Shown here: positions 17,815 to 25,567 of the stretch, in pieces | Position numbering within the stretch: the stretch's first letter is position 1 | How the letters are laid out: the number at the start of each line of letters is the position of its first letter | Source of the DNA: DATAAZ01 sp036259875 | GTDB taxonomy: Bacteria > Actinomycetota > Thermoleophilia > Gaiellales > Gaiellaceae | Reading direction: 5' to 3' | Assembly: GCA_036259875.1 (NCBI GenBank) | Contig: DATAAZ010000055.1 | Location: forward strand, 1-37,569 | Length of the DNA stretch: 37,569 nucleotides | Position numbers and translations under genes: made by a program | The notes under the pieces: generated by a model | The model's input: only the letters and a program-made list of their open reading frames with translations | What the model was told of the DNA's origin: nothing | Database searches by the model: none

Positions 17815-18420
17815 TTACGCGGTCTCAGCTTGCGCTACGAGCTCGTCCCGCAACACCCCGATGTAGGGGAGGTTTCGGTACCGCTCGGCGAAGTCGAGGC
17901 CGTAGCCGATCACGAAGCGGTTCGGGATCTCGAACCCCACGTAGCGGCAATCGACGTCGTTCGCGCGGCGCTCTGGCTTCGTGAGGAGCGCGCAGACCTC
18001 GAGCGACGCCGGGTGACGCGCCTCGAGGTTCCGCAGCAGGTACGAGAGCGTGAGCCCCGAGTCGACGATGTCCTCGACGATGAGAACGTTCCGGCCTTCG
18101 ACCGAGACGTCGAGGTCCTTGAGAATGCGGACGACGCCCGAGGAGTCGACACCGGCGCCATAGCTCGAGATGGCCATGAAGTCGACCTCGCACGGAAGCT
18201 CGATGCGGCGCATCAGGTCGGCCATGAAGAAGATCGCGCCCTTCAGGACGCCGACGAGAAGGAGGTCGCGCTCGCGATAGTCGCGCGTGACATCGGCGCC
18301 GAGCTCGGCAATCCGCGCCTGCAGCGTCTCCTCATCGATCAGAATATCGGCAACGCCCGCGGCCAGCTCATCGACGACCGTCGAGCTGCGGGCGGCGCTC
18401 TCGGCAACCGGCTCGGTCAC
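17815..18420 (-). CDS. hpt: Hypoxanthine phosphoribosyltransferase
   Basis: Purine salvage enzyme making IMP (and often GMP) from PRPP and the base. The PRPP-binding motif VLIVEDIVDSGLT is at about residues 110-122. The flexible-loop region is VDFMAISSYGAG, the N-terminal KGAIFFMADL segment is typical, and the C-terminal ends in the family pattern IPNRFVIGYGLDFAERYRNL. The start is the GTG at 18418-18420, overlapping the tilS stop as GTGA, with a near-perfect AAGGAGG inside the end of tilS. It therefore depends on tilS transcription and is translationally coupled. 201 residues. Confidence 0.95.
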   Translation of the reverse strand: MTEPVAESAARSSTVVDELAAGVADILIDEETLQARIAELGADVTRDYRERDLLLVGVLKGAIFFMADLMRRIELPCEVDFMAISSYGAGVDSSGVVRILKDLDVSVEGRNVLIVEDIVDSGLTLSYLLRNLEARHPASLEVCALLTKPERRANDVDCRYVGFEIPNRFVIGYGLDFAERYRNLPYIGVLRDELVAQAETA

Positions 18421-19427
18421 GCTTCCTCCCTCCTTCGCGCGCTCACGGCATGTTCCCAGCCCGGGGCTGCGGTGATCCCCGGAACGGCGACCACCTCGTC
18501 CCCGCGAACGACGAGCGGCCACGCCTCTCGCTCCGACCGGGGGACCTTCGCGTCAACGAAGAGGTCCTGGACTTTCTTGCGTCGCTTCGCCAGCCGGTCG
18601 CCGGCGCGCCACCCCCGCACCTTGAGCCCGGGCATGCGCGCCTCGATCTCCCACGAGCCCCACCGAACAGGCCCGTCGAGCGGGACCGGGGCGGCCTCGA
18701 GCCAGACGCGGTCGTACTCCCGGACGGCCACGGTTCCCGCTCCGAGATCCACCCGCTTGGAGCCGTGTTGCGCGGCGACGAGCTCGACGAGCGCGCGGCG
18801 GGTCCCGGCGGGGAGCTGGGGCGGCTCGGTGAGTGCCTTCAGCACGTTCTCCTCGGCGGCCGGGTGCAGGCGGCGGAGTGCGGGAACGATCTGGCGGCGG
18901 ATGAGACCCCGGATCGTGTCGGCGTTGGACGAATCGAGTCTGAACGGCAGAGACTCCGCGCGACAGTAGGCCGCAGTCTCCTCGCGCCAAACGGTCAAGA
19001 GCGGCCGCACGACGCGGTCGTCGCGGCGAACGCGGATCCCGGTCGTCGTGCCGCTCGTCGCGAGGCGATACACGATCGTCTCGACCTGGTCGGACGCCGT
19101 GTGGCCGGTTGCACGCAGGCGGTCGGTCGCGAACGAGTACCGGACGTCGCGCAGCTCCGCCTCCCTCGCCGTCGTCGCGGGCGCCTCGACCACGTCCGCT
19201 CCGAGGACCTCGCGGCAGAAGCGCGCGTCCTCCTCGGATTCGGACCCGCGAAGACGGTGGTTCACGTGGAGCGCCGAGACGCGGTAGCCGAGGACGCCGA
19301 GCGCGTGGTGGAGGCAGGTCGAGTCGGCGCCGCCCGACACGAGGCAGAGGACGTCTCCGCCGGGCGGGACGAGGTCGTGGCGCCGGACGTGTTCCTCGAT
19401 CCGAGCCCGAAGCGCGGCGGTGTCCAT
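18417..19427 (-). CDS. tilS: tRNA(Ile)-lysidine synthase
   Basis: Modifies C34 of tRNA-Ile(CAU) to lysidine so that it reads AUA and is charged with isoleucine; essential in most bacteria. The N-type ATP pyrophosphatase P-loop LVSGGADSTCLHHAL is near residues 29-43, followed by ALHVNHRLRG and the GHTASDQVET segment. The C-terminal TilS domain (AGDRLAKRRKKVQDLFVDAK) is present. Start ATG at 19425-19427; a near-consensus TACAAT (forward ATTGTA, 19433-19438) stands 5 nt upstream, implying a leaderless mRNA. A longer open frame upstream overlaps another gene and is rejected. 336 residues. Confidence 0.95.
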   Translation of the reverse strand: MDTAALRARIEEHVRRHDLVPPGGDVLCLVSGGADSTCLHHALGVLGYRVSALHVNHRLRGSESEEDARFCREVLGADVVEAPATTAREAELRDVRYSFATDRLRATGHTASDQVETIVYRLATSGTTTGIRVRRDDRVVRPLLTVWREETAAYCRAESLPFRLDSSNADTIRGLIRRQIVPALRRLHPAAEENVLKALTEPPQLPAGTRRALVELVAAQHGSKRVDLGAGTVAVREYDRVWLEAAPVPLDGPVRWGSWEIEARMPGLKVRGWRAGDRLAKRRKKVQDLFVDAKVPRSEREAWPLVVRGDEVVAVPGITAAPGWEHAVSARRREEA

Positions 19428-19432
19428 ACCGC

Positions 19433-19438
19433 ATTGTA
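19433..19438 (-). promoter_or_regulatory. -10 box TACAAT of the tilS-hpt unit
   Basis: One mismatch from the TATAAT consensus, on the minus strand, 5 nt before the tilS ATG. It is the cleanest example of the leaderless promoter pattern in the window. Confidence 0.6.
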
Positions 19439-19471
19439 CGGCCCGGTTTCCGGGCCGGTCACGGCCGGCCG

Positions 19472-19942
19472 CTACAGGAGCGGAGCGACGTCGCAGCCCT
19501 GCTTCGCGAGCCCGGGCCGCGCAGCGACGAGGATCTCGCGGGCGAAGTTGGCGAGCCCGTAGGCGCGATGCATGTGCTCGCCCGCACGCCGCTGCTCCTT
19601 GTCCGCGAGGACGACGGCCGCGCCGTACTCCGTGAACATCGCATTCATGAGGCGCTGTGCCTGCCGGAGCGCCGGGTCGCGCGGCTTCCCGTAGACGATC
19701 CGCCTCGCGGCCGCGCGCGCCTGCGTAGCGACCTCGTCCGCCTCGATGTCGCCGCTTCGGTAGCTCTCCGCCCACATGCCGAGCGCCGTCATGTTCGTCG
19801 TCGCCGTCTTGATGAAGCGCCTGTCGGTCGCGCTGCACGAATGCCCGAACGCCTCACCCGGACCGAGCCCGCGCACGCCGAAGCCGATCGCAAAGGCGAG
19901 GACGACCGCTGATGCAATGACCCCGATCCGGCGCAAACCCAA
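19472..19942 (-). CDS. Membrane-anchored or secreted hypothetical protein
   Basis: No family recognised. The 156-residue product has an N-terminal hydrophobic segment (IGVIASAVVLAFAIGFGV, about residues 6-23) acting as a signal or anchor, then a helical, soluble region with two cysteines (C36 in HSCSA and one near the C terminus in KQGCDV) that could form a disulfide outside the cell. The only start in the frame is the TTG at 19940-19942; no clear Shine-Dalgarno or -10 box is at the usual spacing, so the start is uncertain. It lies 44 nt in front of tilS on the same strand, but tilS has its own promoter. It faces the 3' end of the divergent-side GNAT gene on the same strand. Confidence 0.6.
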   Translation of the reverse strand: MGLRRIGVIASAVVLAFAIGFGVRGLGPGEAFGHSCSATDRRFIKTATTNMTALGMWAESYRSGDIEADEVATQARAAARRIVYGKPRDPALRQAQRLMNAMFTEYGAAVVLADKEQRRAGEHMHRAYGLANFAREILVAARPGLAKQGCDVAPLL

Positions 19943-19999
19943 CTCAGGATCGGGGGAGGCGTAGCGCGTCGCAATCGCTCGGCCGGGTGTCCCTTCGGC

Positions 20000-20785
20000 C
20001 TAGCCGAAGATGACGGAGCGGTACGTGATCGTGCGCCGCATCCCGAGCGACTCGTAGAGCGCGAGCGCCGCCTCGTTCTCCGGCCGCACGAACAGGCACA
20101 CGACCGGCGTCCGCGAGAGGAGCAGGCGGCAGAGATCGGCCAGCGCGCGCTTTCCGTAGCCGCGTCCACGGAGCTCGGGCTCGACCCACACCTGCTGGAG
20201 CTGAACAGCCCTGTCCGTCCATGCGGAGGCCTCCGCCTTGAAGAGGATGTGGCCGTCCTCGCGCCAGATCCAGCTCCGACCGTGCTCGATCTGCGACCGC
20301 GTCCGCCACTCGAAGAGCGCCGGGTCGCGGGCATACGCGTCGACCCCGACCTCCTCACGGTAGGCCGCAGCCGCCGCCGGGACGAGCAGCTCGAGGTCGT
20401 CGAGCGTCGCGGCGCGGATGCCGCTCTCTCCGGGCGGCGGCGTCTCGTCGAGGACGTAGACAGGCTGGCCTGGACGGTCGTCGAGCGGCTCTGGAAGCCG
20501 GTTGCGTAGCTCCTCCCAGAGCTCCGTGACCGCCGCCTCGGCGCCGACGATCATGCGCGGGTCACCCTCGGCGGCAACGTCCGCGAAGCAGCCGGTGCCG
20601 TTGCCCGACGGGACGACGTTCGCGCCCACGTGGCAGATCGCGCTCACCTTCCCGTCCGTTTCGAGCGCCGCGAAGCGGCCGAGCCCCCGGCGCGCGACGT
20701 CCTCGAGGAAGACCCGCTCGACCGGGTCCTCGGCGCAGAACGCGAGGATCTGCGCGAGGTCCGGCCGCCGAACGAGCCGTGGCAC
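20000..20785 (-). CDS. GNAT N-acetyltransferase with N-terminal DUF4081 domain
   Basis: Acetyl-CoA-dependent N-acetyltransferase of unknown acceptor. The N-terminal half (about residues 8-120: DPVERVFLEDV, VGANVVPSGNG, MIVGAEAAVTELWEEL, PGQPVYVL) matches the DUF4081 pattern, a degenerate GNAT-like domain found in actinobacterial enzymes such as the Rv2867c group. The C-terminal half is a canonical GNAT: LQQVWVEPELRGRGYGKRAL is the acetyl-CoA pyrophosphate-binding segment and FVRPENEAALALYESLGM is motif B. The GTG at 20783-20785 is placed 6 nt behind TATCGT (forward ACGATA, 20792-20797); the long upstream frame is antisense to deoD and rejected. It is divergent from deoD with only 48 nt between starts. 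Confidence 0.88.
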   Translation of the reverse strand: MPRLVRRPDLAQILAFCAEDPVERVFLEDVARRGLGRFAALETDGKVSAICHVGANVVPSGNGTGCFADVAAEGDPRMIVGAEAAVTELWEELRNRLPEPLDDRPGQPVYVLDETPPPGESGIRAATLDDLELLVPAAAAAYREEVGVDAYARDPALFEWRTRSQIEHGRSWIWREDGHILFKAEASAWTDRAVQLQQVWVEPELRGRGYGKRALADLCRLLLSRTPVVCLFVRPENEAALALYESLGMRRTITYRSVIFG

Positions 20786-20791
20786 GGGCAG

Positions 20792-20827
20792 ACGATAGCC
20801 CGCTCGCCGCGGGGAGCCGTTTAGGGT
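20792..20827. promoter_or_regulatory. Divergent leaderless promoters between the GNAT gene and deoD
   Basis: Minus-strand TATCGT (20792-20797) and plus-strand TAGGGT (20822-20827) each end exactly 6 nt before a GTG start (20785 and 20834). The two -10 boxes are 24 nt apart, so their -35 regions must overlap. Confidence 0.5.
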
Positions 20828-20833
20828 GCGTTC

Positions 20834-21547
20834 GTGCCGATCCACGTGCGTGCGAGCGCGGGCGACTACGCGGAGGCGTGCCTGCTCCCGGGCGACCCGC
20901 TCCGCGCCAAGTACATCGCCGAGACGTTCCTCGACGGCGCCGAGCAGAAGAACGCGGAGCGCGGGATGCTCGGCTACACCGGGACGTACCGAGGCCGGCC
21001 CGTGTCCGTACAGGCGACCGGGATGGGATGCCCGTCGGCCGCGATCATCGTGGAGGAGCTCGTCCGGCTCGGCGCGAAGCGGCTGCTCCGCATCGGGACG
21101 TGCGGAGGGCTCCAGCCCGATCTCGAGCTCGGCGATCTCATCGTGGCGGTCTCGGCCGTGCCCGCTGACTCGACGGCGCAGCACCTCGTCGGGGAGCCGC
21201 ACGCGCCGACCGCCGATTGGGAGCTCGTCCACGGCGCCGTCCACGCCGCCCGGGGACTGGGGAAGCCTGTCCGCGTCGGCCCGATCGTCTCGAGCGACCT
21301 CTTCTACAACCCGGACGACGGGCAGTACCAGCGCTGGTCGGACCGCGGGATCCTTGCGGTCGAGATGGAGGCGGCCGTCCTGTTCACGCTGGGCGCCCTC
21401 CGGAAGGTGCAGGCGGGCTGTCTCCTCACCGTGAGCGACGTCGTCGTCGAGGGCGAGTTCGTCCGGATCTCGGACGACGAGATGCGCGCCGCCGTCGACC
21501 AGATGACGGAGCTCGCGCTCGGAACCGTGACCGCCGCCGGCCATTAG
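20834..21547 (+). CDS. deoD: Purine-nucleoside phosphorylase, DeoD type
   Basis: Phosphorolysis of purine (deoxy)nucleosides to base and (deoxy)ribose 1-phosphate; the bases can then enter salvage through Hpt. Family features are LLPGDPLRAKYIAETFL, the phosphate-binding TGMGCPSAAI, LRIGTCGGLQPD, GPIVSSDLFY and the purine/ribose-binding LAVEMEAAVLFTLGA. The catalytic Asp region is LTVSDVVVEGEF. 237 residues fits the hexameric DeoD class. The GTG start is 6 nt behind TAGGGT. The 3' end runs into the lipid-kinase homologue, which may begin inside the last codon. Confidence 0.95.
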   Translation: MPIHVRASAGDYAEACLLPGDPLRAKYIAETFLDGAEQKNAERGMLGYTGTYRGRPVSVQATGMGCPSAAIIVEELVRLGAKRLLRIGTCGGLQPDLELGDLIVAVSAVPADSTAQHLVGEPHAPTADWELVHGAVHAARGLGKPVRVGPIVSSDLFYNPDDGQYQRWSDRGILAVEMEAAVLFTLGALRKVQAGCLLTVSDVVVEGEFVRISDDEMRAAVDQMTELALGTVTAAGH

Positions 21548-21560
21548 CACCGTCTTCCTA

Positions 21561-22454
21561 GTGAACCCGGCGTCGGCGAACGGCTCGACCGGCCGTCGGT
21601 GGCCCGAGATCGCGCACCGGGCGGCGGCGGCGGGCCTCGCGGGCGAGACGCTCTTCAGCACGCGTCCGGGCGAGATCGCCGACCTGGCGGCGCGGGCCGC
21701 GGGCGAGGGCGCACGCCTCCTCGTTGCCGTGGGGGGCGACGGCACGGTCAACGAGACGGTCAACGGCCTCCTTCATACCGGCGCAAGCGACGTCGAGCTC
21801 GCCGTCGTGTCGCGCGGCACGGGGACGGACTTCGTCCGGTCGCTCGGGATCCCCGGCGACGTCGATCGCGCGGTCGCCGTCGCGCGCGATGGGCGGGTCC
21901 GCGTCGTCGACGTGGGGCGGGCGCGCTACCGAGCCTGGGACGGCTCGCCGGCCGAGTCGTACTTCGCGAACTTCGCGGGCGCCGGGATCAGCGGCGCGAT
22001 CGCGCGCCGGGCGAACGCGTCGTCGAAGGCGCTCGGCGGCCGTCTCTCGTTCATGTGGGCGACCGTCGCCGTCTTCGCCGGCTGGGAGAGCGCGCCCGCC
22101 GTCGTGACGGTCGACGGCGAGCGCCGGTCCGGCCGAATGTTCGAGATCCTCGCGATGAACGGCGAGTACACCGCCGGCGGGATGCGCATGGCGCCCGGCG
22201 CCTGCGCCGACGACGGCCTCCTCGACGTCGTGCTCGTCGGCGACGTGACGAAGGCGGATTTCGTGCTGACGTTCCCGAAGGTGTACCGCGGCCGTCACCT
22301 CGGGCATCCGAAGATCGAGCTGCTGCGCGGCGCCGCCGTCACCGTCGAGACCGACGAGGCGCTCCCCATCGCGCTGGACGGCGAGCAGCCGGGCACGACG
22401 CCGGTGACGTTCGAGGTGGTTCCGCAGGCGCTTCACGTCCGCGTTCCCGGCTAG
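21561..22454 (+). CDS. Diacylglycerol/lipid kinase family protein (YegS/DagK-like)
   Basis: Soluble lipid kinase fold, expected to phosphorylate diacylglycerol or a related lipid at the inner membrane face. Features are the nucleotide-binding VAVGGDGTVNETVNGL (about residues 55-70), RGTGTDFVRSLGIP, FANFAGAGISGAI and the C-terminal beta-sandwich with MNGEYTAGGMRMAPGACADDGLLDV. From the GTG at 21561 the protein begins inside strand 1 at VNPASANG. The in-frame codons before it read I-S-T-V-F-L, and the only other possible initiator is an ATT at 21543, overlapping the deoD stop. I give the conventional start and flag the alternative. Translational coupling with deoD is likely, since no Shine-Dalgarno is seen. 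Confidence 0.88.
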   Translation: MNPASANGSTGRRWPEIAHRAAAAGLAGETLFSTRPGEIADLAARAAGEGARLLVAVGGDGTVNETVNGLLHTGASDVELAVVSRGTGTDFVRSLGIPGDVDRAVAVARDGRVRVVDVGRARYRAWDGSPAESYFANFAGAGISGAIARRANASSKALGGRLSFMWATVAVFAGWESAPAVVTVDGERRSGRMFEILAMNGEYTAGGMRMAPGACADDGLLDVVLVGDVTKADFVLTFPKVYRGRHLGHPKIELLRGAAVTVETDEALPIALDGEQPGTTPVTFEVVPQALHVRVPG

Positions 22455-22512
22455 CTCGTGCGGGCTGCCCGTGGCGGCGTTCTTGCCTCCCCGCCGCCGT
22501 CCCGGCTCGGTC

Positions 22513-22941
22513 TTACGACGGCGGCGAGGGCGGCGAGCCGCCGCTCGCGGAGCCGCCGCTCCGCGGGCCCGAACGGCCGCGCGGCGGCGAGACTTGCCGC
22601 TTCCCGGCGGTGGCTCCCGGCGACTTCGTCGCCGGTGTCCTCGCCTTCGTCGTCGCCGGCCGCGCCCGGGTGCCCGCCTCGATCTTCGCCAGGCGCTGCT
22701 CGAGCTTGTCGACGCGGCGCCGCAGCTCTTGGACCTCATCGGAGGCCGCGAGACCGACCCGGCCGAGCGTCTTCCGGGTCGCCTCATCCACCTTGCCCTT
22801 CCCGGCCATCGCGCGGCCGAGCGCGTCCGTCACGCGTGGGTTTCGCCCGAGCTCGTCCATGAGCCTCGTGACCGCATCCTCGCCGCGGCCCGCCAGGCGG
22901 CCCAGCACGCCACCGTCAGCTCCGCGCTTTTCGTCCGCCAT
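22513..22941 (-). CDS. Coiled-coil protein with Ala/Pro/Lys/Ser-rich tail
   Basis: Function not recognised. The 142-residue product has an N-terminal helical part (LGRLAGRGEDAVTRLMDEL), a segment DEVQELRRRVDKLEQRLAKI (about residues 68-87) with clear heptad spacing that predicts a short coiled coil, and a basic, low-complexity tail rich in Ala, Lys, Pro, Ser and Gly. The layout recalls phasin-like or nucleoid-associated proteins such as PhaF-type proteins with AKP-rich tails, but there is no PHA gene nearby and this is only an analogy. The ATG has a perfect AGGAGGAG upstream, so strong leadered translation is expected. Confidence 0.7.
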   Translation of the reverse strand: MADEKRGADGGVLGRLAGRGEDAVTRLMDELGRNPRVTDALGRAMAGKGKVDEATRKTLGRVGLAASDEVQELRRRVDKLEQRLAKIEAGTRARPATTKARTPATKSPGATAGKRQVSPPRGRSGPRSGGSASGGSPPSPPS

Positions 22942-23009
22942 CTCGTCTCCTCCTCTCGACTGACCCGGACGATACCCGCGCGCGAGAGCCGGGAAGCGCC
23001 GCAGCCGAC

Positions 23010-23450
23010 GTGCCAGAGTTCGCCGCTGTGGAGGGCTTCCAGTTCGCGACCGAGCTGCGCGTCCGCTTCAGCGAGACGGACGCCCAGGGGATCGCGAACA
23101 ACGCGGTGTACCTCAACTGGTTCGAGGTCGCGCGCGTCGCGTACCTCGCGCGCTTCCGGGGCGGCTACCGCGAGATGATCGAGCAGGGGTTCGAGGCGCT
23201 CACACTCGAAACGCACGTTCGCTACCGGGCGCCGTCCCGTTTCGACGACCTCCTCCGCATTCACGCGCGAGTGGCCGGGCTTCGGGGCGCGCGTTTCCGC
23301 TTCGAGTACGTCCTCGAGCGTGCCGGGGAGACGGGCGAGACCGTCGCGGACGGCTGGACATCGCACGCGACGGTCGACGCGCGGACGCTGCGGCCGGTCC
23401 GCGTCCCGTCGTGGCTCGTCGAGGCGATCGAGGCAGCCGAGAGCGACTAG
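23010..23450 (+). CDS. Acyl-CoA thioesterase, hotdog fold (4-hydroxybenzoyl-CoA thioesterase / YbgC type)
   Basis: Hydrolyses an acyl-CoA thioester; substrate unknown. RVRFSETDAQGIANNAVYL (about residues 17-35) is the active-site signature, with the catalytic Asp in TDAQG, followed by NWFEVARVAYL and the strand ETHVRYRAPSRFDD. The 146-residue length is typical. The start is the GTG at 23010; a GTG at 23028 would also leave the domain intact, and no clear Shine-Dalgarno or -10 box decides. Its TAG stop and that of the VanW gene on the other strand are the same CTAG palindrome (23447-23450). Confidence 0.9.
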   Translation: MPEFAAVEGFQFATELRVRFSETDAQGIANNAVYLNWFEVARVAYLARFRGGYREMIEQGFEALTLETHVRYRAPSRFDDLLRIHARVAGLRGARFRFEYVLERAGETGETVADGWTSHATVDARTLRPVRVPSWLVEAIEAAESD

Positions 23451-25384
23451 GGACCCGAAGGCACCGAGGAGGCGGGCGCAGTCGTCGTCGGCGCCGTCGT
23501 CGTCCCGACGGGCGGCTGCGGCGGCGGCGGCCGCGTCGGCTCGCTCGGGGGCGGCGCCGCCGGGTCGGGCGCGGCGGCTGCCGGCTCCTCCTCGGGGACC
23601 GGAATCGTGCCCATCCGGACGATCCTCGGCTCCGACTGGTACGTCGTGTACCAGGTCTCGTCGTAGAGGACCTTCCCGCCCTCGTAGACGATCCGCTTGA
23701 CGGCGATCGCGCGCGACGGCTCGCCCGCGTCGACGACGACCTCTTCTCCCACGAGCAGCGTGGGGTCCGGATGGCTCTCGACCTCGGGCGGCCCGGTCAC
23801 CCGGAGCGGTCCCGCTTCGGTCACGACGCGGCGGTTCGCGGGCGCCCCGAGGAGTGTGATCGTGATCCCTGCGTCGGTCGCCTGGCCGCGCACCACGAGC
23901 CAGTTGTCCGTGTCGTTCTCGAGCCGGAGGTCGATGTCCGGGTAGACGACGGTCGCGTCGCGCCCCGCTGGATACCGGTTGATGTAGAGGCTGTGTGCGG
24001 TGCGGTCGGTGATTTTCACGCCCGCCTCCCAGGCGGCGTTGAAGACCGTTGTCGCGACTTGCGAGACGCCGCCTCCGAGCTCGTCCTTGTACTCCCCGTC
24101 GACGATCGTGGGCGCCTCGCGGAATCCCCGCTTGGCCGTGCGGGGCCCGACCACCCGGTTGAACGAGAACGTCTGGCCCGGAGCGACCGTCGTCCCGTCG
24201 ATCAGCGCGGTGGCCCGCCGCAGATTCTGGATCCTGTCGTAGGTTCCGGCGTAGGCTGTCGTGTAGGACGCGAGCACGTTCGTGACCTTCATCGCGCGCG
24301 CGACCTTCGTCGTGATGCGAGGCTGCACCGGTGCGACCACGAGCTCCGCCTCGCGACGGTTCCGCGAGAGCGCGGCCGCGAGGAGGGCGCGCGCCGTCGC
24401 GTCGACGTCGAGGCGGCGCCCGCTCGCGCTCGGGACGACGCGGACGCGTTCGCTCGCCCCGATCGCGAACGACGCCTCCTTCGGCCGGCGGTTGACGGCG
24501 CGCGCCAGAGCGGCGAAGTAGCGCTCGGCGCCGGGGCCGGCGATCCGGAGGCGGTCGCGACCGTTCGCAGGGAGCTGGAGCAGAGAGGCCATCTCGCGCG
24601 GCTGCACCAGCCAGTGCGCATCCTTCCAGCCGAAGCGCACGGGGCGCGACAGCGCAGTCTCCACCTGCGCGCGCACGGGCTCGAGCTCCTCCGCCGTCAC
24701 AGCCGGCGGGCCGACCTTGACCGGGAGCGCGACGGGCCGTCGCTCGAAGCTCGCGAGCGCCGCGACGATGACGTCCGCCGCCGCACGGCGTTCGAGCGTG
24801 CGGCCGTTTTCGTCGCGGACGATCGAGGGCTCGAGCCCGTGGAGGACGATCGCGGCGTCCCGGCCCGGCCGGTCGACGCGGCCGGCGATCCGGTCGAGCT
24901 CGTAGGCGAGACGCGGCTCGTAGACGTCCGCCGTGGGAGCGACGTCGGCGCCGAAAAGCCTGACGTAGACGCGCCTGAGGCCGCGGAACGGCATCCGCCA
25001 GGTGCCCGCCGTCTGCGCTTCCACCGCAGCCGCCTCCCAGTCGACGCGCGCGTCGAGATCGCGCGGCCGAAGCGGGAAGCGCTTGCCCCCGGCGGTGAAG
25101 ACCACCGGAACCTTCGCCGCTTCCGCCGCCTGCCGCTCGAGCGATTCGGCCGCCTCGGGCACGCTCTTGCCCGCGACGTTGACGCCGCCGACCCGAACGC
25201 CGGCGGCGATGTTCGACGAGGAGCCGGCGAAGACGACCCCGACGGCCAGGATCGCGAAGGCCAGGAGCCCCGAGCCCCAGACGAGAACCGTGCGCCAGGC
25301 GACCGAGCGGAGGAGCGAGCGACGCTGCGGCGCGCGCGGGCGGCGACGCTCGCGTACCGGCCGGACATCGACCTCGGCGCGCAT
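23447..25384 (-). CDS. VanW family protein with peptidoglycan-binding-like domains
   Basis: Single-pass cell-surface protein of 645 residues, probably acting on or binding peptidoglycan. There is a short basic cytosolic N terminus, a membrane anchor (VLVWGSGLLAFAILAVGVVF, about 34-53), then two repeats resembling the putative peptidoglycan-binding domain PG_binding_4, then the VanW domain (about 370-490) with the conserved ELGGGVSQVATTVFNAAWEA and INRYPAGRDATV. A G5-like strand-rich domain is followed by a low-complexity Pro/Thr tail (about 585-645). VanW occurs in some vancomycin-resistance loci, but VanW proteins are widespread and this gene has no van neighbours, so no resistance role is implied. 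The ATG overlaps the stop of a tiny upstream ORF (TAATG). Confidence 0.9.
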   Translation of the reverse strand: MRAEVDVRPVRERRRPRAPQRRSLLRSVAWRTVLVWGSGLLAFAILAVGVVFAGSSSNIAAGVRVGGVNVAGKSVPEAAESLERQAAEAAKVPVVFTAGGKRFPLRPRDLDARVDWEAAAVEAQTAGTWRMPFRGLRRVYVRLFGADVAPTADVYEPRLAYELDRIAGRVDRPGRDAAIVLHGLEPSIVRDENGRTLERRAAADVIVAALASFERRPVALPVKVGPPAVTAEELEPVRAQVETALSRPVRFGWKDAHWLVQPREMASLLQLPANGRDRLRIAGPGAERYFAALARAVNRRPKEASFAIGASERVRVVPSASGRRLDVDATARALLAAALSRNRREAELVVAPVQPRITTKVARAMKVTNVLASYTTAYAGTYDRIQNLRRATALIDGTTVAPGQTFSFNRVVGPRTAKRGFREAPTIVDGEYKDELGGGVSQVATTVFNAAWEAGVKITDRTAHSLYINRYPAGRDATVVYPDIDLRLENDTDNWLVVRGQATDAGITITLLGAPANRRVVTEAGPLRVTGPPEVESHPDPTLLVGEEVVVDAGEPSRAIAVKRIVYEGGKVLYDETWYTTYQSEPRIVRMGTIPVPEEEPAAAAPDPAAPPPSEPTRPPPPQPPVGTTTAPTTTAPASSVPSGP

Positions 25385-25410
25385 TACGAGGGCTCGATGG
25401 AACGTCGCAT
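25384..25410 (-). other. Possible 8-codon upstream ORF coupled to the VanW gene
   Basis: ATG at 25408-25410 opens MRRSIEPS and stops at a TAA that overlaps the VanW ATG as TAATG. A further in-frame ATG lies 12 nt upstream. The arrangement would allow ribosome hand-over at a gene that lacks a Shine-Dalgarno. No -10 box is at the leaderless distance. Confidence 0.3.
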
Positions 25411-25567
25411 GAATCGACCCATCTAGGTAAGACGGACGCGCTGGAAAAGCACGCCCGTCGGAAGCATCGGCGTCGCAAGCGGCGCCTTGGGGCGCAATCT
25501 AACAGCCCTTCAGGCGGGCACGGCCGAACGCCGGGGCGGCCGCGGCGGGCCTAGACTAGACGCCCGT

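Noticed and set aside
23447..25384. Vancomycin-resistance locus because of VanW
   Set aside because: No vanH, vanA, vanX or vanRS-like genes are present; VanW-domain proteins are common in bacteria without resistance.
22830..25478. 882-codon and 671-codon frames overlapping the VanW gene
   Set aside because: Shadows of the VanW reading frame with Arg/Pro/Ala-rich low-complexity translations and no recognisable domain.
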